From: Cliona cf. orientalis | Lineage: Eukaryota; Porifera; Demospongiae; Clionaida; Clionaidae | Length of the DNA stretch: 64,000 nucleotides | Direction: 5' to 3' | NCBI GenBank assembly: GCA_963930775.1 | Contig: OZ005695.1 | Location: 9,424,001 to 9,488,000 of the forward strand | Part shown: positions 22,761-36,100 of the stretch, in pieces | How positions within the stretch are numbered: position 1 is the first letter of the stretch | How the letters are laid out: every line of letters begins with the position of its first letter | The notes under the pieces: generated by a model | Database searches by the model: none | The model's input: the letters and a program-made list of their open reading frames with translations, nothing else | What the model was told of the DNA's origin: nothing | Program-made: the position numbers and the translations under genes

Positions 22761-25700
22761 ATGTGCGCAGCTCCTACTATGCAAATCAGCGCTGAGAACG
22801 AGGAAGAGAATGCAAGGTTAGGATTAGGGATTATCTATGAGTTGTGAGGCATATCAGATATTATGCTGTAATTTTAATAATAATTTTTATCTCTGTTTCT
22901 TTCAGGCTGTCAAGTGGTGGGTCATGGCAGCTAGAGGACGCCATCACAGTGGACCAGTTCTCACAACTGGTCAAGTATTTTCAGCGTTACGGTGAGTGGC
23001 GAAGGTCAATGGGTACAACACAACTGGCCACTTCTGTCTTCCGTCGAATCTTTGCCAAACTCCTCGGCCACTCTGAGGATGATGAAAACATCGTCATGCT
23101 ATGCAACAAGGTAGGAAGTTTTCCAAACTCAAACTACCGGCCAATTGCAATGTGGAAGTATTTATTTAACAGAATGAATTTTTTGCACATAGTATAGTTT
23201 ATCCTAAAATTTTAACACTTTCTTCACTCTATATAGAAGTAATATAATTCCTTAGCTTTCAAAACCGCTCACGAAATAATTTCTGAATGCCTATATTATT
23301 ACGTTTTGTGCCATGATCCCAGATTGATGCAGACAACAAGGGGGTGATTGAGGAGGAAGAGTTCTACTCGTACATGCTGCAGCAGCTGAAGGAGAAGGAC
23401 TCTCTCGTGCACGTCCGCTCTCTCCCCTTCCAAGATCCGCCCAAGTTCAAACACAACATGCACTCCAAGGAGACACTGTGCCGGATGGTTGCCAATGGCA
23501 ACACCTCAAGATACATTACAGTCAGCAAGGTACATACTATTATGTACCAATAATTTATTGTTATGAGATCTATACTGAAAAGTTGTGCATGTATGCCCAC
23601 CCAGACATTAAATTTTAATTTTCTATATACCATTAATCGTATTCAAGGGTGAATATAATATGCATTCTACAAAGTTCATGTTAGCAATGAATTTCAAGCC
23701 ATGCATACATAGCTATAATTATTTTGTGAGACTATTACTGGGTATCATAATAATTAGCTTTACTACCTAAGCCAAAATAATTAATAATCTGCTTCGTTAT
23801 TAATACATCTTCCTTCAGGATGGCGTGGCAGGTGTATGGACCACTTCCCTTCATTTCCAGCGTGGGAGCATGCTAGACGAGGGTCTGGATCGAGGGGTGG
23901 GGCAGAAGGTGGCGAAGAAGGGCACCCTCTGGGTGACGGACTGCGTCATGATGACCAACTGCAACAAACTGGTCCTCTCCACTAACTCACGGGAGCTCAT
24001 GTTCTACGATATCTCCACCACGCTCTACACATGCCAGTTCAGGCTACATGGTAAATAATTATTTAGCAAATTTTTTTAGCTATTAGAACTTTTTTTTTGC
24101 TTTCCTACAGATCTCCCCAATGTTCCACTCTGTCTCACACACTATAGCTGTTCTGAGGTATGTTTAGATTCATTGTTAGTTTACATACAAGAGAGTGTGA
24201 GTGAGTGACGTGTTTATGCTAATAAAACGCATGATCTAATTAGCGCAAGAAAATTCGCGTTCTAGGATTTTTCATAGTGTATCTTAATGAGCGCGTGACG
24301 ACCTTTACCAGAAATTCGCGAAAATTTAAAAATCGTAATTATTTTTTAGCTTGCGTTCTACATGGTATGTTGTATAATATTATGTGTAGGGGGGGCATTA
24401 TTGTTCTCCCTCAATCGCTTGCAGTCTCCCTCCTCCCCCTGCTACCTGCTCTACGGTGATGTGTCTGGCTCAGTGGTCATTCTCACCTTTCATAAGCCAA
24501 CAATGGCTCTGTTCATCACCGGACAAATTGAGGACGACAATTCACCCAAGCTCATTCCATTCTCAGTAAGTGCTAATTCATCGATATTTGGGGAGGGAGG
24601 ATGGTAAAGGGTATCCATCCTTAATGTTTGAGGATGATTGTGACCCTTTACCGTGTAGATTCTATATTATGTGGGATGATTATTAAATTTTACTTTTTTC
24701 CTGCAGCGCCTAGGTGACCACGCCTCCTTGGTGTCGGTGCAGGTTGTGAGCCAGCTGCACAGTGACTGGGTTCGAAAGGTCAGCTACGTCTGGCACAATC
24801 ACTCCTTCATCTCGTGCGCCAACACGGCTCTCAACTCCCTAGTCATGAAGGACATCGGGAAGAAGAAAAAATCATACATCTTCAAGATTAGGAAAGTATG
24901 TTAAAGAGCTTCCATAATGTGCAGTATAATATATGTGCAAAAATATTTAATATTTACTATTCTTTGCGATACCAAAAGCACTTAATTAGAATAATAATAA
25001 AATTTATCTGGAGTAATTTCATCTTCATGCACCAGCCCAGATGCAAAATTTAATTATAATATTATCTAGTACTAATAATAGCAGGGGCCGGAAGCTAAAA
25101 ATAAGTTGGAAGCTATCTACTTCATCTTTCCTTCAGGGAGTGTTGTGCTATGACTTCAGTCACGAGCTGGATCTCCTAGCAACGGGGAGCATGGACCACA
25201 CGGTCAGGCTGTGGAATCCCTACGTTCCCTCGAAACCAGTGGCCCAGCTCACCATCCACACCACCTCCATCCTCGACGTAGTCATCGCCAAGGAGATGGG
25301 ACTCATATTCAGCTTCTCCCAAGACTCAGTGAGTCAGTTATTTCTGGAAGTATCTGTGTTCTTGGAAGGATGGGATACCTAGTGCTTCAGTACTTTGAAT
25401 GGCAATCCATTTAACTGCATTCCAGTATTTCATTACAGGATGTTAACGTAGATAACTTAAAACAGATTTTTCACTTATCTCTTAGCAACAGACACTTTAA
25501 AAATCACTTCAGGTCCCTGAGCATGTACTGGGATATTCACAATAAATGTTGCAGTTCCCCTTAGATTGGAATTCACTAGTACGTGTTTAAGTAAACTTTT
25601 TTTTTCGCCCAGGTTTTATGTGCGTGGGACATCTTTGAACATGTCCTAATTCAAAAGATCACAGTCAAATTCCCCTTCTCTCAGCGTCTTCCCGATCACG

Positions 25701-28700
25701 GGCCGTCGATACTGCACGTCCTTCAGCCGACCAACTCTCTCTGTGTCCTCTGCAATGAGTACATCGCAGAGTTCAAGGTGGGGTCGTCTGCCGCTGGCTC
25801 CGCCCCGTCTGTCGGTGGTGGTAGTAGTAAGCCCGGAGGGTCTGTCTGGAGTGTGACTAGCCACGATCACCCTCTCTGTGCAGCTGTCTACAATCCACAC
25901 TTCCGTCAGGTAAGCAACCACCAATCGTACTATGATTGGTCATAATCATTGACTATAAGGCAGGAATGAGGAATGGAGAATTCACCTTCTGTACTGTAGC
26001 AGAGTCCAGATTTAATACTGCTATAATGTTTCAGGAGGTATTTTTTTAGAGCCATAGCTGTGATATATGAGTTATAGCTAGGCTGTGAAGATGGTAACTA
26101 ACCATTTCTCAATAATTTACACCAATGGTTACTAAAAGTTGGAGCCTCGATCACATCATGTGTTCTCTGTGTATGATTGTTGTAATTTACAAGGCTTGGC
26201 GCTAAATATCACAAAGTGTTGTTATATTGGGCCCTTGTTTGCCTATTCCGTATTAACACTATAGGTTGTTAGCGGGTGTGAGGGTGGAGAGGTGAACGTT
26301 TGGAATGTGGACAGTGGTGGACAGATCCTCCGCTTCACCCACGCCCACGACAAGCACGAGATCACCGCCATGGCCCTGGACAGCTCAGGGAGGAGACTCA
26401 TCACGGGATCCAGGGCTGGAGACATTAAGGTACTCACTGTGAAGCTATAACTGGCCGTTATATTATATACATGTGATCATTTTAATATTCCTCCAGGTGT
26501 GGAACTATATGGATAGCAGCTGCATGAAGCACATGCGGAACAGCTGCTATGCTGAGGTGACAGCTGTCATGCACCTTCTAGATAAGAGCAAGTTTCTCTC
26601 TGTCGGATGGAACAAGAAGATTATCACATTTCCTGACCAACCTGATGTAGGTAGTTAAATACAATTATGTAAATTCGATCGCAGAATTATACGAGGCTAA
26701 CGATTAAATTCACAGTAAATCGGTTTCTTGACTACAGGTGTTGGATGTGAAGTCAGACGAGTGCTGGAGGGGGCAGGAGACTCACCACGATGACGACATC
26801 CTCTGTGTGTCCTATGCCCCTCCCTGTTACCTAGCGACGGGCAGCTTTGATGGGGAGATCCGAATATGGAACATGGACACGGAAAATGTCATGAATCGAT
26901 TCCAATCCATCTCGAAGCTCAAGCCATCATTGATGTGAGTGCCCAAGTTTGCTTACTTATAATGAACGTACTCTTTATAATTAATCTATGATAGTTCTTT
27001 CTCTTGATGTATGCCTTACTAGGTTCCCCTCAAGAAAGAAGAGTCTAGCATTAAGAATTAGCCGGTAAGAGGATAGATAATCTGGTACATGCATGATGGT
27101 TGATGTCATCTTCCTAATTAATAGGGCATCACGAAGTTCGTTTCAAAGCTCAGGAGTGAGTCTGTCCTCACAGCCGGCCAGCAGGAAGCTGTCGGCCTAC
27201 AAGATTCGATCTGGCTCGTAAGCTCACTCACTCCATAATGACACACCCTCAGTATTCATACCATGATCATATTTATATTTCTTCTTTGATACTTCTCCCT
27301 CCAGTGCCAACCTTCAGCGTGTTCCAGTTGATAGAGTCATCTTCCTTCGCAGCAGAGTGCAAGCTCGACAGAAAGGCTCCGCCCAGCTTGTCTCCAGTGA
27401 GGCCGGAGTGGCAAGGTTTTGGGACATCTTTAGTGCTAAAAAAGAACCGCTAGGTTAGTCAGAAAATAATATTATGGAGGTTGATGCAAATTTTACCACC
27501 ATGCATCCGCAGAGTGCTCAATCTTTTGTTGTGGTATGCAACATTGACAGCTGGAGTAATAGGTTGTGTGGGGACCATGCATATTAGTTTTTAGGATGAT
27601 TTTGTGATTTGCGGCTTATAATCACTCATTACACTGGACCAAAACTAAGATTCCCTTATGTTATGCTTACCAAAATATAAGCTTTATTTGTCGGAGGATA
27701 GGACAGAATTTTTGTAAATGTATAGAAAATTTTGCCCTATCCAAGACATTTCCTACATACATGAAATCCATATTTTGTCTAGTGTTAGCCCTGTAAAGCT
27801 CTGCAAATATTGTTGTTTTTTTCTTGACCTTTAGGAAGCTTTTTGATGAGTGAGTTTGATGAAGAGAGTGTCCTTGCGATGAAGATCGACCCTAAGGACA
27901 GCTGCCTCTTGGCTGGAGACACAGCTGGCTTCATCGCTATCTTTGATATCAAGGACTACTGCACTTCACCTCAATCAACAGTGAGCGAATTTTTATATTA
28001 TTATTTATTATTTATTATGCTCATGTCTCAATTATTTAGGGCTCGCATTATTTATACGTTAACACTAGCCAAAAATATGGATTTTGTGTATGTAGGAAAT
28101 GTCTTGGATATATAGGGCAAAATTTTCTATACATTTCATTAATTTTATTTTACAAAAATTGTGCCCTATCCTCTGACAAACATGTGTAGGAAAGTTCGTA
28201 ATAATATATTATTTTGGTAGGCATAACATAAGGGATCTTAGTTTTGGTCCGTAATCAATTTGCCCAACATCATAATACCTTTAATTTGCATGCTTCCCCC
28301 TAAGTTCATGAAACTTGGTGTCTAGATCGTCTGAAAAAGATGATAATCTTTATTTTTTTTTCAGCTTCACAATGAGAATCCTCCCAGCCCCCTGGTTCAT
28401 TGGAGGGCGCACTCTGGAGAGATTCTGAGCATCGACTACGTTCCCCACGAGACTCAGCCGCTGGTTCTCTCGGCCTCGGGGGATCGGACGGTGCGACTGT
28501 GGACCCTACAGGGACACTACGTTGGAACATTCGGGCAAAATCAACCGTGGGATCTGAGAAATCCATCAACATTTCAACACCCAAAGTATATAAATAAATT
28601 TAATATCAAGCAATTGTTGCTATATCAGTATAAATTATCTCGGTCACTCTACTGCCTCTGTGAAACTGTTAATGCAGGTGTTTAGTTAAACAAACCATGC

Positions 28701-29999
28701 AGCTATGTGACCATGATATATTATTGTTATTCTTAGCATGTTAGCAATAGGTTGACAGTTTTAATATCAAAGAGATATCGTGTAGTTTATGTAGGTGTTG
28801 CAAGAGCAGGTACTAGCTGGTGTTATGGATCTCCTAGATTTCAGTTTTGTTATGGAAGATAAACTTTTTATTATGTGTGATTTTATTCCCTTCAGCACTC
28901 CATGGGGTGAGCTTCAAAGGCCGCAGTCATCTCTCTCCCCTCCCCCCAATAGAGAAGACAGCGGCCGTGGAAACTACACCCCTCCACAGGTCCTCGTCAT
29001 GGTAGCGGAGGAGGAGGAGGCAACGATGCAACGCAGTAATGATGATGTCGTGCCGGCGACGGAGTCTACAAGTCACGTGAGGTCATCACTCCAACTCGGA
29101 AGCACTGCACAGCTAGCACCGAGAAGCAGCATAAGCTCTTCCACCAGCAGCTTAATGAATGGCAGCTGCTCAAATTTACCACAAATCCTTCTAGACAAGG
29201 TGAATAAATTGCATTAGTAAACAAGTGAGCAACAAGCATCATATTATTATAAAAGTCACGTATTATAAAAGAGTAATGTAGGGTAATGTTGGTAATGTAA
29301 GTATTGTAAGGTATTATTGGTAATGTTGGTAATGTAAGTATTATAGGGTAATGCAGGGTATTATAGGATAATGGTAATATTGGTAATGTAGGTATTGCAG
29401 GGTATTGTAGGGTAATGCAGGGTAATATTGGTAATGTTGGTAATGTAAGTATTATAGGGTAATGCAGGGTAATGTAAGGTAATGTTGGTATTATAGGGTA
29501 TTGCAGGGGTATTGTAAGTATTGTAAAGTAATGTTGGTAATGTAAGGTAATGTAAGGTATTATAGGAAATTATTGATCCTTAGCCGAATGATTTCTGCTT
29601 TTTTCATCTTCTCACTGCAGTCTCTTGGTGCTGACTACAACGAGAGCATCCATCGAAGGATGGTGGACAGACACGACAGACGGACAAATTTCTCTGAGAT
29701 CGACACCAAGTCTATGGAGAGGTTCGGTCATCTCTGCTCGCCTTTCCAAGCTCTCCAAGTTGTGGTACGTATGAATAATAATATTCATTGAGTGGACGAG
29801 TAAATGCAAATTTCTCCAATAATAATAACACATGTATAATAATAATTATTATGGTGAACAATGAAAATTTTGTTAAAGGAGGTGCTGTAATTAAAAAAAA
29901 TTATCGCTATACTAATGACTGCAGAGAATGGATGATGTGAAGGTGCCCAGAGAGATGTCCACCGCTCTCAACGTGAAAAGAGCAAGAACACAACAATGA
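22761..29999 (+). CDS. EF-hand plus WD40 repeat protein, WDR49/WDR64/EFCAB8 family
   Basis: Twenty exons: 22761-22816, 22906-23110, 23333-23529, 23819-24050, 24111-24157, 24424-24565, 24707-24895, 25137-25328, 25613-25909, 26265-26429, 26497-26646, 26738-26934, 27023-27064, 27125-27217, 27304-27453, 27835-27980, 28365-28585, 28896-29199, 29621-29764, 29925-29999. Length is about 1,080 residues, the same as human WDR64. An EF-hand (IDADNKGVIEEEEFYSYML) is followed by two WD40 propellers. Blades include LLATGSMDHTVRLWNPY, GCEGGEVNVWNVDSGGQI-like, LATGSFDGEIRIWNMD and LVLSASGDRTVRLW. The diagnostic HYVGTFGQNQPWDL follows the last full blade. The tail is Ser/Thr-rich. Mammalian relatives are expressed in ciliated and testis tissue; a ciliary role here is inference. 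Joins near 26934, 27064 and 28585 are the least certain. Confidence 0.8.
24210..24361 (+). mobile_element. MITE family 2, second copy
   Basis: Starts GTGTTTATGCTAATAAAACG and is about 85-90% like 14840-15012 over its length. The right end stops after GCTTGCGTTCTA, so the 3' terminal repeat is truncated. It lies in an intron of the WD40 gene (24158-24423). Confidence 0.75.
27636..28250. repeat. inverted repeat pair bracketing one exon of the WD40 gene
   Basis: The left arm (27636-27796) begins GGACCAAAACTAAGATTCCC and its reverse complement forms the right arm (28051-28250). Shared blocks include CTTATGTTATGC, GTATAGAAAATTTTGCCCTA and AAGACATTTCCTACATACA. Exon 27835-27980 lies between the arms. 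Each arm has its own internal GGATAGG/CCTATCC inverted repeat, so the arms look like two copies of one small non-coding element in opposite orientation. Confidence 0.85.
29258..29575. repeat. intronic GTAATGTTG/GTAATGTAAG minisatellite
   Basis: About 318 bp of irregular tandem units built from GGTAATGTAAG, GTAATGTTG, GTATTATAG and GGTAATGCAG, filling most of the WD40-gene intron 29200-29620. Confidence 0.9.
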
Positions 30000-30475
30000 G
30001 CCCATTAATTTTTTATACCCTCCAAATTATTATCGTTACCTTATTGTCTTGTCCATCATATACAATACCCATTGATTTGATCAATGCAGTGAAAAATGAC
30101 CCCTTTACCATACTCGATCAATACTATATTATTATAAGTATACATTGCATCATGATTACAGTTTTGAGCAGTTGCTTGCAAACAATATTCTACTGTGGAC
30201 GGTCTATTGTGTGCTAGGGTTCTGTTGACCGGAAGAGATTCTCTCCCTGGAGGCGGAAACCGCATGTAGGCACTCGCGATCACCTTCAGTGGCTTGTAGC
30301 GGGGATCTTTCTAGTGTACCTCAAAACCGCAAATTGGCTGCAAAAAGAAACGCTGTTATTGAACAGCAGAGAGTGAATTAATGCTCATATCAGCGAGCGC
30401 TCTGGCTCGAGCAGTATAGCTACAATAATTAAGTGAATGAGATCTCCATAATTTCTAGATCTTGCCTATAGAACA
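30000..30475. other. intergenic spacer and likely promoter of the large receptor gene
   Basis: 476 bp between the WD40 gene stop and the next start codon, both on the + strand. A short G+C-richer part (30230-30300) precedes the ATG. No repeat, RNA gene or clear motif found. Confidence 0.5.
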
Positions 30476-33028
30476 ATGGAACAGCGTGTGCTGGCGAGCA
30501 AGGAGATACTGAGGTCGTCGAGTGTGGCGCTATTTCTACTGGTGATGAGTAGCCTAGCCAACTCCGTACCCCTCATCCAGCTAAGCAGAGCTACGGGTAA
30601 GTATCTGACTACTCAAGTACACAGAGGGGATGGGATGGGGAGCAGGTCAGCTCAGAGCTGCAGGCATGATATCCAATTAATTTGTCATGGTGATGCAGTC
30701 ATACATATATCATCGAAACATACACTGTATTTATGGTGATATTCCATCAAAGGCCGTCTACCTGTGAAACACTAGCCTAGCATGTGAGACTAATAATGAA
30801 ACACTGTATCCTGACCTGACGTTTTCTATGTAATTTGGCATGATTTTAATGATTGGCAATAAGATTGCTATCCCCACTATGCAGGTAAGCTTACAGAGTC
30901 AAGCTGCTCTCATCTCACAGCAGTGGTGCTCAAGAGCGAAGCCTGTCACAGCGAGGCAGAAAATTCAATGATAATTGATGAACGAGTACCAGTTACCATA
31001 GAAGCTGCCAGTATTGAGTTTACCTCAGCGGCTATTGAAGAGAACGTCAGATCACAGCTGCTTTCCTCTGTCACCTTGGAAGCAGTGGGAACACACGGCC
31101 CATCTAAAGTAAGTATAGCTACCATAGCTACGCATTATTATTGCACGGAGACCTTGGACTCGGTCTCTAGCTGTTATATTATACTGCATGAGACCCTGCA
31201 TATGTCAAAATGGACAAAAGAGTGCGACTGTGTACAGGACAGGTGTAAATTGAAGGTTGGTTGGTAGCTAGACAAGGTGCTAAGTCCTCTGTGTGATAAC
31301 CAGCTGTTTGGTAAATACAATTATCGATAATAAGGAAGAACGGAACCTCCCAGCTAGATATCAATATTGAGCTAGCTTCATCCACCCCCTCCACCCCCCT
31401 CCCCCCCCCCCCCCCCCCCCCCACCTCTCTCTGCTCTGCTATCTTCCAATGTTGCATGGCATGGAGATCATATGTGGTAAGGCTGACACTGTGGCTAGAG
31501 TTTACAACGGCCATCCATCAATTGAGGTGGTCACCGCGGATGTGTCAACATATGTTGGGACTTTTGTCGCTCTCACGCGCAGCATACATACATGCAGTGA
31601 ACAATCATCATGCTGACTAGTGTACGATAATAGATAATGTCTTATCAGTCAGCAGGCAGCATACCGATACAACAGTATTGCTATATTTGGGTAGGTCCAG
31701 TGAAGGGGGGGCATTCCTCTCTGATGAGTGATAACGTGATACAAACATCTATTTGGCTACTTTTCATCATGCCACTCCATATTATTAATAAGTGTGATCT
31801 TACACAAAGGTCAAGCTCTTAATTTACAATCTCATGCAGGTTGAGCTCTTTGCTGGAAAAATGAACGAAACGACTGTGAATATAACACTGAATCCCAGAC
31901 TGTCGGGGGTAACGAAAGTGAAAGTTCACTCGTTTCCCCCTGAAAGATGTGTAAAAGCAACTCTATGGGTTTGTTTTGATCCAGAGATAGAAAAGAAAAG
32001 TATCAAATTACATCCAGGCATTCATGATCAGCAAGAGACTAGCAAAGATATTCCTCCAAAGAAACAACAACAGCAAGACAATGGTGGTGGTGGTGGTTTA
32101 ACCTTGAACTCATGGAGGGCACCAACAGCGGACTCAAAGCTGCATAAAATCGTCAGAAGAGCAGCTGGCATCGCAGCGTCAAGCGCCGCCACCACACCCA
32201 GAACATGTAAGTGTGTCTGATCTCGTTAGTACCGACATGCTTGCATTTACAAAATGCAAGTATGTAATATGTGTCTTTTGCTTATTCTGCTTATGGCCCA
32301 AGGAAGTTCACTAAAGCTAGATGGCTTCATAACAGAGGCCATAGCAGTGGCCTTATAGGTCCTCTAGAGCATCTTTACTGCTCTCCATTCAATGGTCGGC
32401 CCTTTTGTGTGGTATGGCGGGCACACGGACATGCACGTACAGATTCACCGTATGCATTTTGTCTATCAATAATAATTATTATTCTACTTTATCCTTTATT
32501 GAGAGGCTCTTGACAAAGTGCTTCCATTTCCCATTCCATTTAACTAATACCAGGCAACTCTTAGCTAATACTGCGGCATTGATGAATGCACACACTGCAC
32601 ATTGGTTTCCAGATTCGTGGCTCCAGGCTGCTGTGATTGGTTGTATCAGTGTCATCAGCATGGCAGTTCTTCCTTCTTTATTCATCGCTCTCCTGTAAGT
32701 ATCTTATAAGCTAATTAAAATTTAATATGTGTGCTAGTGTAGTACACTATAGAGATTCTTGTTAAAATTTAAATTTGGACAGATTCTATGCATAGTGCTC
32801 TGATTAGGGGTAGCCTAATTGAATTTATGAGTGCACTTTATTGGTGGGTGATTGCTGGGGTGGAGGAGTCAATTAATTTTAGTTGTATATTCACCCACTC
32901 CCACAGGCGAGTGGGCGAGTTATCTTTAAGTATCTACTCTATCAATTTGATACAAATAATATTATTGTAACCTTTCAAATGCTCTCCCTCTCATTCTGTT
33001 CTTTTCTCTCCTACCCCTCTCTTCTCTG

Positions 33029-33120
<92 letters not shown>

Positions 33121-36100
33121 CTATCACCTCTTTTCGCTTACTCTCAGCTGCTGTAACAAGAAGAAGAGTCAGCTGAGAGAGACGGACAAGAAGCTGATTA
33201 TCAGTGAGAAGGCACCCCCCTTCACCAGCACCAATAACCCAATGGGCGCACCATCGATGTCATCTTTGGACAAAATGTAAGTGATCTAAGTATTAAATTA
33301 CAACAGCTAGTTATCTTAAAGCCAGAAATTAAGATTATGTTGCATAATAATTATTATGTGTCGAAATTAACTTAAAGCTACTTAATATACACTCAAAAAA
33401 ATTAATAGTTTTCCCCCCTTTAGTAGGTATAGCACTCAGATATGTATAGTCTTTAATTGATACAGTCACAGACCTAGATAGCTAGCAGTATGATAATAAT
33501 ATATAGCAATACACACTATAGCTAGCAGCACAGCTGCATTGCATGTTGTACATGGCATTGTGTTGTCTAGTGTGGACTTTGCTGAGATTCTGTTTCTGGT
33601 CTGTTTATCTGTTGTGTACAGGGGAGAATGCAAGTCACTGAGCGAGGACAGAGATGTGAATGGTTCAGGTAAGCACCGTCTATCTTCACTATGATGATAA
33701 GCTATATACACTTGCACTAGTTGTGAGCCAAATGTATGTATTTCCCTGCAATGGCTTCCATTTGAATGTGTTGTCTGCAAATTTGGCCCGTGTCAGAGAA
33801 ATTTGTCCGCTAAGTTGGTATACCTAAACCCAAATGAGCCCCTACTTTGTAAACAGAGTTATTATTATGTGCATACATGTGTGCATGCATCACTAAAATA
33901 ATTGCACATCACTTCTTATTATGTCCTATGATCGCTTTGCACAATCCAGCGCCCTATATTAATTTTTGCAATGCAAGTTGAACGACACAACTATGGCTAC
34001 ATATGGTAGAGTGATTTCAGTGGTTTGAAGTTCCCCACAAGTAGTCCGCATGATATTGAGTGTGGTGTATGCATCCTGCAGTTAGCTTCACTACTCCATT
34101 AAAAGTTTACAGTGACCAAAAGTGAAATCACTACAGTAAATAAGGGTAGTATCCCTTATAATTTAGTTCCTTTCCCTCCATCTAAGCCGGCCCCTAACTG
34201 CCTGCTTGTCTGTCTGCATATGACCAGGAGTGGACTGATTTCCTGTGACACAAAGACGAGCAGGCATACACTAGACGTGACCAATTGTGTAATTATAATA
34301 CATACATGCATAGATAAGAATAAACCTCCGACCATGTACATACGTATGTATGTATGTAATGCTTATTGGCTTCTCTGGGTGTCTCCCGTGTGTGTGTACT
34401 CTGCCAGTGTGTCTGTATATTGTGATAATTCTCAAAGCTAGGCCAGCCCCTCTATGATCTATATCTACTCCCTGTTGCATGATATGATGGATGCGTGACT
34501 GTCATTAGCTGCTTCCAGTCTGTAGTGCCATATTCACTCGGAACAAACAACTTCAAATCAACACAATTCCAATTTCTGGCCACTGGTAGTCAATGATTAT
34601 AATATTGCAGAAATCTGTTGGCAAGCCTTAGAGCTGCCAACTCTCTGCATTAGCAGTTTCCTTTGTTGAGGTACCAGGTCCAGATCGGTGCATGGTGCGG
34701 TGCTCTCTGCACATCTGTTTAGGACCTATTGAGTAGTGTTCTTTGTACTCGAGGAGCTCTTGTGGCTTCTGAATATGCCTGTATCTCCAAGGTAGCACTG
34801 ATTTCCTCAAATTGAAGATATTCACACCAATGAGGAGTGTAAACACAATGACGTCATAGTTCCAACCTGAAGACTTTATAGCGCTATAGCTAGACCACAA
34901 TAAAGTTACGATTCTCTCTCTATCTTTCTCTTTCTCACTCAATATCTCTTTCTTTCTCTGCCTCTCTCCCGCAGTGTATGATTTAACCACACCCACTGTC
35001 TCAACATTCCATTCCATCGTCCAATCAAATACAACTTCACTAACGGACATCCCGGATGCCTTATCAGTAAACTCCACCCCACTCAGAGCTCCGCCCCCTC
35101 CACAAGTCTCCACCTCCTCCCCCAGTAACTCCGCCCACTTACATCCAAAGCTGAGACGAGTATCACAACAGGTCCAAACCGTTGATATGCAATTTATGTC
35201 ACCTTTGACCCCACCATCATTGTCCGACATGAACGGGGTACCACATGTACAGGCACCCAAGCAGAACATCCTACAGCTGGCTCCGCCCCCTCCGGCAAAG
35301 TCACGCCCATCACAAGTTGTCGTCACAAATTCAACTGACGATCTTCTGCATTGCCCTGATGATGAAGAAACAAATACTTTTACCACATTTAAAACTGTAC
35401 AAAAGCAACCAGGTGAGCAGAAACTAATTCTTTAATATAGATATCTAATACCGTATAGCGGGAAATTTTCGTTGGTGCTAATTTTCGTATGATTGACCAA
35501 AACACCCTTAGAATAAATTTTCGTATTTTTAATTTTCGTATGCTTGCTGCGGGAGCTTGCGCGCATGCGTAGCTGGTGGTATGTGCGGTATGCGGTAACG
35601 CTAGCATCACGATCGTAGCGGGGCTAATCGATGCTGGATCAGAAAGTCACTCCATTTCGACGCCTTGGCAAAGAACCAATAGAGGCACCGTTCAGTAAGC
35701 TAGGCTTGCATTTAGCACCTTCTGCTAGCGACCACGTGTGGCGCGTATAGGTCAAAGGTCACGCGTGAAAGGAAAAAAGTTCACACGTTCAAATTTTCGC
35801 AGTTTTTATTTTCGTATAAAGGATGGAGCATACGAAATATACGAAATTTAGCACCATACGAAAATTTCCCGCTATACGGTATTGTGTCTTATAATATGTC
35901 GAACAAAATGGGATTATATTCAGGTTTGCTCCTCCCCCCTTCTCTCTTTAATTTTGCAGCTACGAGGACTCTCACAAGTGAGAGTGTCAGCAGTATTGGC
36001 GGTGAGAGTGTCATGTCCTACGTCCTCACACAAGAAATGCTGGCAGGAGGACAGCGCTCTCGATCTGGAACGATTGGAAGCTTGCAGTCTCAGTCGTCAA

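Noticed and set aside
29258-29575. Possible CRISPR-like array
   Set aside because: Short irregular units without unique spacers; a minisatellite in an intron.
34628-35386. 252-codon open frame on the minus strand
   Set aside because: Antisense to the receptor exon 34975-35412; composition is that of a shadow frame and it runs into non-coding intron.
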